A stretch of DNA of 64,000 bases from Eulemur rufifrons (taxonomy: Eukaryota > Chordata > Mammalia > Primates > Lemuridae): positions 170,543,001 to 170,607,000 of the forward strand of contig NC_090989.1 in assembly GCF_041146395.1 (NCBI RefSeq), written 5' to 3'. Below the pieces are notes generated by a model that searched no databases, was not told the origin of the DNA, and saw only the letters and a program-made list of their open reading frames with translations. A program made the translations under genes and the position numbers. This document shows positions 38,317-48,680 of this stretch, piece after piece; position 1 is the first letter of the stretch; the number at the start of each line of letters is the position of its first letter.

Positions 38317-38529
38317 ACCTAAAGCAAAGGAATGATAATTACAGTTAATAAGAACTATAATATGCCAAGTAAAGTGGATAGGGCTTTAACCCCAAAATGT
38401 TAAATCCTCATGCAAAAATAAAGCCCATTATAAAGTGCATATCCCGACTAAGTGATAGTTACGATCATTAGAAAAATGGCAGACTGCATTCATACTGCAC
38501 CATGACATTGCAACAGCTTCTAACTACTA

Positions 38530-38730
38530 CTGTATTGGGTTTCAGAGCTGACCAAATTCTATCACCTATGAGAGTTCATAGAATGCTCACAACAGCCCTG
38601 CCAAGAAATTATTACAGTATGTATTGCATGAAAGAGAAAACAAGAGATCCAGAAAAATTAAGCCATTTGCACAAGGTAGCCCAGGTAGACACTATATTCA
38701 GTTTGTCTCCAAGTCTAATATCATTGCTAC
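38530..38730 (-). repeat. MIR-like SINE, antisense, diverged
   Basis: catagaatgctcacaacagccctgccaagaaattattacag, agagatccagaaaaattaagccatttgcacaaggtagcccag. Confidence 0.65.
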
Positions 38731-38744
38731 CATCAATAACGAAG

Positions 38745-38985
38745 GGTGATAACATTTATTCAGTGAATATGCATATGCATAAACTATTGTTCTAAGACCA
38801 TTATTTCATTTAATGCTCATAACAACCCTATGAGGTGGCTTCTGATATTGCGACATTTTAAAGATGAAAAAACCTAGGCTAAGAGAAATTAAATAACTTA
38901 TCCAAGGTCACACTACCATTGAGTGGTGAAGGGGGGAAGGTATTTGCACTCTACCACATCAATGGTTCCTCTTTCTATTAACAGT
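38745..38985 (-). repeat. MIR SINE, antisense
   Basis: catttaatgctcataacaaccctatgaggtggcttctg, aaaaacctaggctaagagaaattaaataacttatccaaggtcacac. Confidence 0.92.
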
Positions 38986-39001
38986 TTCATGTGGAGAAAT
39001 A

Positions 39002-39935
39002 CAGTCAATCCTCACTATTCATGGATTCCATATTTGTGAATTTGCCTACTCATTAAATTTTATCTATAACCTCAAAATCAATACTCATGCCACTTTTGTG
39101 GTCATTCACACACATGTGCGGAGAGGTGAAAAATCTTAGTCACCCAATGTGCGTGTTCTCAGCTGAGACACTCAAGACAATGCCCTGCCCTCTTGCCTCA
39201 GCTCTCATACTGTAAATAAATGTCCTTTTCATGGTCTAATTAGTGCCATATTTTCACATTTTTGTGCTTTTTTGGGGTGATGTTTTTGTTTAAAATGACC
39301 CCCAATTGTAATGCTAAAGTCTGTACAGTGTTTCTAAGTACCAGAAGGCTGGGATGTGTCTTATGGAGATAATGGTGTGTTAGACAAGCTTCATTCAGTC
39401 ATGAATTATAGTGCTGTTGGCTGTGAGTTCAATGTTAATGAATCAACGATAAGATATGTCCACAAAAAGCAAGAGGAAATTCACTGATCTGAGATCACAC
39501 CACAAATTGCTAAAGTAACATTTTTAGTGCATGTTGAGGCTATGGAAAAAATAGAAAACAGGCTAAATTTATGAGCTTGTGAGATAATAACCAATTTGCA
39601 AAAGCATAGTGAATAGCACGGTTATGAGGCTGAAAGCCAAAGAAATTCAGTCATATTACCCAAGGGTAGGTGAATGTTCAACCCTTCTCAGTGACATTTT
39701 CTTATAAAGAAATACTGCACATATGCTTTAAGAAATACATATTAGAATGTCTTTACATGGAAATATAGTTCAAATAAAAAAAACATTATGTACTCATCAG
39801 TTGGTAAACATGTGACCAGAGACTCACAGGAACCTACTCCTGCATTTCCCTTAGGAACAACGGCTCAGTATTTGCTAAGTCAACGTTCATGGTGATTTTA
39901 CAGAACATAACTACCATGAAAAACAGCATTGACTG
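39002..39935 (+). mobile_element. Tigger (pogo-group) DNA transposon with degraded transposase, both ends present
   Basis: 934 bp. The left end cagtcaatcctcactattca and the right end read in reverse, cagtcaatgctgtttttcat, form the terminal inverted repeats. Both sides are flanked by TA (39000-39001, 39936-39937). Inside, 39434-39460 encodes VNESTIRYV, like the DNA-recognition helix of pogo/CENP-B-type transposases, followed by a decayed A-M-E-K-I-E-N-R-L-N-L stretch. There are many stops, and the catalytic DDE domain is absent, so this is an internally deleted, dead copy. Confidence 0.85.
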
Positions 39936-39949
39936 TATCTGGACCAGTC

Positions 39950-40042
39950 TTAGAAAATACATATTTCTGGGCTTCACTTCAACTTCCTGAATTAAAATTT
40001 TCAGCAGTGGGGCCAAAAAATCTGAATGTTTTAAAAGCTCCT
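39950..40042 (+). mobile_element. MER5-type hAT MITE fragment, cut by an Alu
   Basis: ttctgggcttcacttcaacttcctgaatta, tggggccaaaaaatctgaatgttttaaaagctcct; text resumes after the Alu as agctcctcatcc. Confidence 0.65.
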
Positions 40043-40380
40043 TAGGCCGGGCACGGTGGCTCACGCCTGTAATCCTAGCACTCTGGGAGGCCGAGGCGGG
40101 TGGATTGCTCAAGGTCAGGAGTTCGAGACCAGCCTGAGCGAGACCCCGTCTCTACTAAAAATAGAACGACATTATATGGACAACTAAAAATCTATATAGA
40201 AAAAATTAGCCGGGCATAGTGGCGCATGCCTGTAGTCCCAGCTACTCGGGAGGCTGAGGCAGTAGGATCGCTTAAGCCGAGGAGTCTGAGGTTGCTGTGA
40301 GCTAAGCTGACGCCACGGCACTCACTCTAGCCTGGGCAACAAAGTGAGACTCTGTCTCAACAAAAAAAAAAAAAAAAAAA
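40043..40380 (+). mobile_element. Lemur-type Alu, full length
   Basis: ggccgggcacggtggc start, the lemur left arm, expanded linker (cattatatggacaactaaaa), cactcactctagcctgggc and a 20-A tail. Exact 10-bp duplication aaaagctcct at 40033-40042 and 40381-40390. Confidence 0.97.
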
Positions 40381-40519
40381 AAAAGCTCCTCATCCACAGA
40401 CCTGTGTTTATGAATTGCTATGACTATAAAAACCAATAAAACTTGTAAAAAAAAAAAAATTCCTTCTAGCTTTTGACATCACCCTGAATTTGATCTGTAT
40501 GCCACAGGGTGCCCTACAG

Positions 40520-40986
40520 CTACAGTTCCCAACCCCCAGGTGGCAGACAGGTACCGGTCTGTTACCTGTTAGGAACCAGCCCACATAAGCGGGAGGTGAG
40601 CGGCAGGTGAGCAAGCAAAGCTTCATCTGTATTTACAGCCACTCCCCATCACTCACATCATCACATAAGCTCCACCTCCTGTCAGATCAGCAGCGGCATT
40701 AGATTCTCATAGGAGCTGAATCCTACTATAAACTGCACATACGAGGGATCTAGGCTACACGCTCCTTATGAGAATCAAATGCCCGATGATCTGAGGTGGA
40801 GCTGAGGTGGTGATGCTAGCACTGGGGAGCAGCTTCAAATACAGATTATCATTAACAGAGGGGTTTGACTGCACGATAAATGTAATGTGCTTGAATCATC
40901 CCGAAACCAGACCCCCCACCCCCGTCTATAGAAAAACTATCTTTCATGGAACTAGTCCCTAGTGCCAAAAAGGCTGGGGACCACTG
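40520..40986 (+). mobile_element. MER1-type hAT-Charlie DNA transposon, near full length
   Basis: 467 bp: gttcccaacccccaggtggc, gtaccggtctgttacctgttaggaacc, gtcagatcagcagcggcattagattctcatagg, gtgccaaaaaggctggggaccactg. Ends are inverted repeats; flanks ccctacag / tcctacag form an 8-bp duplication. Non-coding. Confidence 0.88.
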
Positions 40987-40994
40987 TCCTACAG

Positions 40995-41685
40995 TTACAC
41001 AGTACGCATGCTGTGAAATTGTTTGGCCTGTGTCTTGGCTTCCAGGCAACATCTTCCCTAAATCATTAAGGGGAAAAAAAAAATTCAAACCCCTTCCACA
41101 TGGTCATTGAAAAAGTAACCCCACCCAAAATTCCAGCCAGAAGCCTACCACCCACTGAGGCAGAAGCCTTTCTGCACTACTCACAGATACACTGACTCCT
41201 GTTGATCAATACGTGGCAGCAATTCACCATCAACCCCTGTCACGCTCAGCAAATTCCCTACCTCTTTCAAACTTTCCATTTGTATGTGTGCATTCACTAT
41301 GTACTACTATGGTAGTAACCAGGGCAATGTACAGATAGCATTAAAAGATGACCAGAGTTACTGACAGAGAAAACAAGGTTCTTCTCTAAATAGTGACTTG
41401 GAAATATCCTTCCTTTGGAGAACGACGGCAGACTCCTGCTCAGCGTGGATTTTATGGTCATCCCCAAATGCTCAACAATCTCCCTCTCCAATATTGAATT
41501 CCTCAAAGCCTGTTCCACTGAACACAAGTCAAACAAAATGCTTTAAGGAGAAACGATTCTGTGGCAGGTGAGTTTGGAAAATGTCGCTTATTGTAAAACT
41601 GTGTAGACACTCACAACACATTAGCATGGTAAAGGCTCCAAGAAGCCCTGAAGGAAAGATAGGAATGAAACATGTCTAAAATATG
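40995..41685. other. MAGI1: Unique intronic sequence
   Basis: Nothing recognised apart from a short A-run near 41073. Confidence 0.5.
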
Positions 41686-41689
41686 TTTC

Positions 41690-41785
41690 AGTGAGCAGTT
41701 CCCAGACTTATTTGACCCTGGATTTCCTTTAATATGGAAATATTTAATATAAATTCCAGGAAACGATGTTGAGAAATGTTATTTT
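41690..41785 (+). mobile_element. hAT-type MITE fragment (name uncertain)
   Basis: cagtgagcagttcccagacttatttgaccctgg ... acgatgttgagaaatg; resembles 'cagtggttcccaaacttatttga' MITEs. Confidence 0.5.
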
Positions 41786-42865
41786 AATATCTTGGTGGTA
41801 AGACCACAGAAAAATATGAAACAACCCACCACTCAGGGCCCTTTCCACACTGCAATGAACCCCGTTACTCCTCACTGCTACGCTTCCCTGGAAGGACTTG
41901 TCACAGGTCAGTCATGGAGGCAGCTCTGGGGTTTCAGAAACTCACCAGATGCACCGTATGCTGCATGGCCACAGTCAAGGCCCACCGTTAGGAGGAAATA
42001 AGCACTGGGCTTCGCTCCCTTGTCTACGTGCCGACATCCATCCCAAACGAGGCGACAGGACCCAGGTTAAGCCTTCAGAAATACCTACAATTATCCCACT
42101 GGGAGAGGTCAGCATGAAAAAAGAACGTTCTCTTACAAGAAAAATGGCAGTGTCCTCTTTGTTCCCAGCAACTGAAACTGGCATTCCTTCTGCCCAGAAC
42201 GAGAACAGACTGAAAAGGTCCTCAAATTAAGACATTTTCATTTTCAAAAGGCATTCATCTAAATTATTAGATCTTCTCCTATGAAGAAGAAAGCAACGAG
42301 TTGGGCCGTGAGGGACAATTCAAAAACAGACAAGTGGGACTAGTATGTGGGTGTATGTGGTGGGGGGTGGGGGGACTGGATGGGATGGGGGGCTTTCCAG
42401 TTGGCTTAAATAGAACAAACAGACATAACGCAGAGAAGAGTTTGGTTCATCAGGATTCCACGATGGCCAATTCCTGTGAGAAAAGCAGCCAGAAGGTAAA
42501 ACTTAATTATACTTTCCGAGGCCATGAGAGATGCTCCCACGTGAGGAGCGTGATGTGCGCTTGGCACAGGCTGGGGAAGGACGGGCTGCATGTGTGGGAG
42601 GGAAGAGAGAGCCAGGAGGAAGGAGGATCTTCTCATGAATAATTCTGGACTCTTAAAGAAGCAGCCAACTTTTTAAGACCCCCACCTGCAGCTGGATATG
42701 TGAATGGGATAGTGTAAGAGATTTTCATCAAGTTTATGCATGTACTAAGAGTTTGCTTCCTGTGTGACTTTTTGTCTTTAACTTAAGGAAAATTTAAATT
42801 AGTAACGTTAAATTTTCTGAGAGATAATACTATAATGTCAAGGTGTAGGGCATGAACTCCAAACC
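41786..42865. other. MAGI1: Unique intronic sequence
   Basis: Holds a G-rich tract (42357-42392). Open frames at 41898-42230 and 42301-42642 match no family. Confidence 0.5.
42357..42392 (+). other. Potential G-quadruplex tract
   Basis: Four or more runs of at least three G with short loops (tggggggtggggggact, then tgggatggggggc), on the strand opposite MAGI1 transcription. Confidence 0.6.
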
Positions 42866-42867
42866 CA

Positions 42868-42932
42868 GGCTGCTCAGGCCAAATGTCCCCTGGATTTCAA
42901 AACTGCCCCCACTTGAGAACCACTGGCTATAA
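42868..42932 (+). mobile_element. MER20-like MITE fragment
   Basis: ggccaaatgtcccctggatttcaaaactgcccccacttgagaaccactgg. Confidence 0.75.
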
Positions 42933-42954
42933 ATTAAGAGAAACAGAATAGAAG

Positions 42955-43085
42955 AATTCTTAAACCTGGCTACATATGAGAAGTGCTGAGGACATATTTT
43001 TAAAAATAAGATTAATAATGCAGATACCGGCCCTTACCATGGATTCAAAGAATCAGAGTCCACTCTACGGGTTCAACAGAATAGT
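42955..43085 (+). mobile_element. MER5-type hAT MITE fragment
   Basis: cttaaacctggctacatatgagaa, aatgcagataccggcccttacc, agaatcagagtccactctac. Confidence 0.6.
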
Positions 43086-43099
43086 GCAGGAAAAATTAT

Positions 43100-43180
43100 T
43101 AGAGTAGTCATTTGCCACTAATGAATTATGTCATCTTGGGAAAGTCACTTGTCCTCTCTGTGCCGCAGATTCCTAAAATT
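43100..43180 (+). repeat. MIR fragment
   Basis: tgtcatcttgggaaagtcacttgtcctctctgtgccgcagattcc. Confidence 0.75.
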
Positions 43181-43184
43181 CCAA

Positions 43185-45055
43185 TTTTCAGTGGCAGAGC
43201 TAGACTACGTGTCAGACTTTTCCACAGCTAACCATCCAGTCTGCGAATTCTCCCAGACACCATCGATCCACTCCTGACAGGCTTCCTTCCACACTGCACA
43301 CCATCGGTCCAATGCCCAGAGGAAAAAAGTTTGTACAACTCCAGTCTTCATGAAACTATGAGGAAATCTGGCCAAAGACAAGACTCCTTGATAGAAATAC
43401 AATCAATTCACCGTAGATACAACACTGGGCAGAATTAGTGCTAGAAAAAGGTTGGTTTCCACTTCACATTCAAGAGACGTAAAAATTTAATCCCAAATTA
43501 CAGATGCAATTTACCCATTATGCAAAGTAGTTGTCATATCCCTGGGAGGGGAAAAAAGTCCCCCAAACCAGGACTGCCATAAGCTGAATTCACCAGAAAT
43601 CCTGACTCGAGCTGACCCTGGGGAATGTGCTCATGCTTTCAGATTCATAAAATCCTTTCATGACATTTATGTAGTCAAATGTTAAAGAAAAAAGTAGGGA
43701 TTAGCCCATAGACATGCAGGCTTTGGTCTTCAAATCCCAGATTCCATCCTCAACCCAACAAAAATTCATTCCGTGGCAAGAAAGTCCTTTAGGGAATCAG
43801 TCTTTGCTATAACTGTATATGCTAATTAAGCCCCAAAGGGAAAAAAAAAAACTGCTGAAGATACTGATTGCTTACAAAGAAGCAATTTTTCTCTGCTTTT
43901 ACCAATTTGTGAATAATCTGCAGGTTACATCAGTTTAGGTCACATTTACTTTATACATCTGTGTGCAGAAATAGAATGAAAATGGTTACATTTGAAAGTG
44001 CCTGGGGTTGTTAAAGTAAAAGTAAGGATAACAATTCTTCAGCTAGGAAGGTAAAAAAAAAAAATCCTACAAGAATGCTGAATAGCAGGGGATTCGTAAC
44101 GGGTAGAGAAGGAGATTTCCCGGATTATGAGACCATAATACAATTCTGCTCAGAAATTGCACGTTATCAATGAAGAGATGATCAGATACCAATAAATCAA
44201 TTTACTAGATACTGATCTCAGAGGAAACAGATTTATAACTATAATTCAAATCCATTCCTTTAAAACATGTACTACCAATACACCCTACCCTACCAGGGGC
44301 AGGCCCTACCCACTATTAAAGTGTTAAAAGAAAACATTTCAATTTTCTTGATGAGTATGAAATTACAGAAGGGAATCAGTTGATCTTAAGTGATATGCCA
44401 CCAGGTTATGATACAATATGATAAATTGCCTTCTCCTATCCCAGTTTTCAAGACAGATTATGAAAAGCTGAGTGTTAAAAGATATTTATTCCCCAAACCA
44501 AAAGGGCATCACATAAACGACCACTAGCGCCATCTGTTGGTGGCACACAGAGCTGCTGCACTTTTGCTCAGACTTGCAAGTTTCTTCGCTCACCTGAGTC
44601 AAGATTCCTTGACTGCAGTTTTACATGTGAGGGAGCATCTTTATACTATTATAAGTGAAGTAGTGCAGAAGCTCTTAAAACATTTATCCTATGTTTGTAC
44701 CCTTTACATGGCCAGACAATGAATGGATTTCTACTAATGATCTGGAGGTGAAGACTAAAGCTACTGCCTCAAATTTCCCAGTGTCTCATATTTTATCTGA
44801 AAATTGCATATGAATTTTGTGCTGTGCAACAGAGTAATCGATGTCTAAGTAAAAATATTTTAAAATTACTTACAGTTCAACTGCTTAACTTTTATCGCCA
44901 CATATTCGGGTTACATGGATGATTCGTGTGTACCATATTTAGCCCTTGGTTTCACATATAATAACTCTGGATACTTACGATCTCCAGAGATACTCGTACC
45001 CCCATTTGAGAAGAACAAGTAGGAACTCAGCTGAGGCCGGCCGCAGCCTACTGCG
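43185..45055. other. MAGI1: Unique intronic sequence
   Basis: About 1.9 kb with no recognisable repeat; contains the CTCF-like site at 44525-44540. Confidence 0.5.
44525..44540 (-). promoter_or_regulatory. Predicted CTCF binding site
   Basis: The minus strand reads CCAACAGATGGCGCTA, which differs from the CTCF core CCACCAGRKGGCGCTA at one base, a position where A is tolerated in many known sites. The CpG in GGCGC is kept although the neighbourhood is CpG-poor, suggesting constraint. It lies in non-repeat sequence, in the same orientation as MAGI1. Occupancy is not shown by sequence. Confidence 0.65.
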
Positions 45056-45110
45056 TGCCCACAATGAGCCTCAGCTTCCTTATCTGTAAGGTAAGGACCA
45101 CGGCGCTGCC
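45056..45110 (+). repeat. MIR fragment
   Basis: gtgcccacaatgagcctcagcttccttatctgtaaggtaagga. Confidence 0.65.
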
Positions 45111-45512
45111 AGCTCTGACAGTCTCTGAAACAACGTTCATTCAGATCCTCAGACATAGGCCTCACTCCTCTCTCTGCTGGTGAGCTCTGGGTGCACATTC
45201 TTATAAAATATGGACACAGAAAACTGCAATTATTCTATTATTTTATATAGTATAATTTAATAATATTATAGACATTTCCTATTTCATGTATAGTCCTAAA
45301 AGCTTATGTCGTCAAGCTGGCAGAATAAAAGCTTTTTCTCCCTCATTCTTCTCATTAGCAAAATGGGGAAATGCCTTTTATGTGGGATTGCCTCATATTT
45401 AAGCATACACAGTAACTCAGTAAGGCCAGCCCTAGTGTTCAAGAGTGGGACAAAATGTGACCTATAGACATAAGCAGTGACCATATCAAAAGAGGTCTTC
45501 AAAATGATGTTA
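45111..45512. other. MAGI1: Unique intronic sequence
   Basis: AT-rich; nothing recognised. Confidence 0.5.
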
Positions 45513-45513
45513 A

Positions 45514-45746
45514 CAGCCTGAACAACAGTGAGACCCTGTCTCTACAAAAAATAGAAAAAATTAGCTGGGTGTGGTGGCGCGTGCCTATAGTCCCAGCTAC
45601 TCAGGAGGCTGAGGCAGGAGGATCATTTCAGCCCAGGAGTTGGAGGTTGCACTGAGCTATAATGAGGCCACTGCACTCTAGCCTGGGCGACAAAGCGAGA
45701 CCCTGCCTCCCAAACAAAACAAAACAAAACAAAACAAAACAAAACC
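45514..45746 (+). mobile_element. Alu, 5' truncated, with (AAAAC)n tail
   Basis: Starts at agcctgaacaacagtgagacc; right arm intact. The tail (45711-45746) has become an (AAAAC)n microsatellite. Confidence 0.93.
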
Positions 45747-46436
<690 letters not shown>

Positions 46437-46450
46437 AAGGCTTTATGTTC

Positions 46451-47355
46451 TTAAACAAGTGTTTCAACACTGCCTTTCTCCTTAAAGTCACCACCAAAAA
46501 AAAAAAAATTGTAGTGTTCCCTTCACCTTTTCAGTACTTCTACTCTGGCCCAGCTCCAGGTGTTTTCTGGTTTAAAGGTTGCCCAGTACGCAACCTGCTA
46601 TGGAATTCAGAACCCTGTACACTTCCCGGGCACATCAGTAGTCCAAATTTGTACTACAGCAAAAACTTCAAGCGATTAATCAGTTGCAAATCAAATATTA
46701 AAAACGAGGATTAATCTCATCACTGCAGCCTGACAGATGCATTTAGTGTTAATAAATAAACTTCAAACTTCCTGCAGACACTATAAAGTGCATTCCCAAT
46801 TTGCTTTTGCTCCCAATTCCTAATAGAGAGACAGAGCTGCATTGATATTCTAGGGCTGCACTACCCAAGCATTCAAGCAGTCAGCTCTGCTGTTATCTCC
46901 TAAGAAAAAAGAATCAGAAATTAGAGGGGGAGACACATTCTGACCTGATGCTCTCTGATCTCCCCAACAAAACTTCAATCACACAGTCTGTCTCAATCAC
47001 AACGTGTGGGCACTGAGATTCACGAGGCCAAATGAAAATAAAATTATGATCTTCGTTTGTGTGGGTGACGGAAGGGTGGATGAAAAGCTCCATATGTTCG
47101 GAGTTTCAAGTGTAATTTGAAACAGCAACATATCAGCCTTAAAAACAGAACTCCCATGGCCTCTAAATTTCAAGAATAGTGGAAGATGCTTGCTCAGAAT
47201 AAATCAATTTGGAAAGCCGCAGTCATCAATCTCAAAGTAATTTCAGCCAAAGCATAAACGGCGACTTGAAAATGAGGGGCGGGGGAAGTGCCAGAAAAAT
47301 ACCACTTGAAACTTTTATTAATATTAATAGCACATTATAGTAAAAATATAAAAAT
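46451..47355. other. MAGI1: Repeat-free intronic sequence, possible conserved element
   Basis: An A-run at 46497-46509, then about 600 bp (46710-47290) with no recognisable repeat. It is balanced in composition and has retained CpGs (aacgtgtggg, aaagccgcagtc, aaacggcgac). Candidate enhancer only. Confidence 0.35.
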
Positions 47356-47359
47356 TATT

Positions 47360-47851
<492 letters not shown>

Positions 47852-47854
47852 AGT

Positions 47855-48038
47855 GTCTATATTTAAAGTAAAAAAACATGAAAATATATGTATCAAACCA
47901 TTAACAGTAGTTAGCTCTGTAAAAAGTAACTGGAACAGGGGGGCTTTCACTTTTTATTTCATAAATTTATGAAATCGCAGAATGTTTAAACAAATGTACT
48001 TCTTTTGTAATGTAAAAATAATAAAATAAATCTGGAGG
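47855..48038 (+). repeat. L1M 3' fragment (piece 2)
   Basis: taacagtagttagctctg, gggggctttcactttttatttcataaattt, caaatgtacttcttttgtaatgtaaaaa. Confidence 0.65.
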
Positions 48039-48039
48039 A

Positions 48040-48495
48040 TAAGGAAGAAACAAAATCCCTGAATTAAAAACACAGAATTGGACCAGGCCAGAGAGGTCAT
48101 CTAGGAAAGGAAGGCCAGGTCCACCATCGCCTTCCAAGGAGATACTCCTTTTTGTTAAGACTCTAGGGGAAGAGTATGGCAGAGCTCCTGGGTAATCCAA
48201 TCTATGGTTAGATGGTTACACAACCTGAGGAGTGAAAAAATTCTCCCTTTTATCTACCCTCTTCTCTGCATTCTCAGCTGGAAGCCCAATCCTTTTGTTC
48301 TTTCCTCAGGAGCTATAGAAAGCAGATGGTTACACCATCCTTTGAATCTGTCAATGAATCACACGAAACCAACAGTGCTTTTCTGGAGGGACAACATTGT
48401 GTTCGACAATACAGAATGACATATCCCAGTCTGCTCCCGACACACACGCATACCAGACTTCATTACTAATGAGACATTCAAAGGAGTTTTACCAG
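48040..48495. other. MAGI1: Unassigned intronic sequence
   Basis: ggccagagaggtcatctagg near 48090 hints at a MIR3-type fragment; not firm. Confidence 0.4.
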
Positions 48496-48499
48496 ATGT

Positions 48500-48680
48500 A
48501 TTCAATTTAATTCAACAAGTATTAATTCAATGTCTCCCATGTTCTTGGTATTTTATTATGAGCTGTAGAGGGCCCTTTAGAAATTTAAAACTTTATGGTG
48601 GTAGTGGAGACACATGTTTATAAAGAAGTGAACCATTCAGGGTACTTTAAGATTAACTAGGAGAATGTGCACATGCTATT
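48500..48680 (-). repeat. L2 3' end, antisense
   Basis: ttcaacaagtattaattcaatgtctcccatg, tatgagctgtagagggccc, gtggtagtggagacacatg; diverged. Confidence 0.6.

Noticed and set aside
41898..42642. Two consecutive plus-strand open frames of about 110 codons
   Set aside because: No family resemblance, different frames, against the gene's strand, no flanking splice signals.
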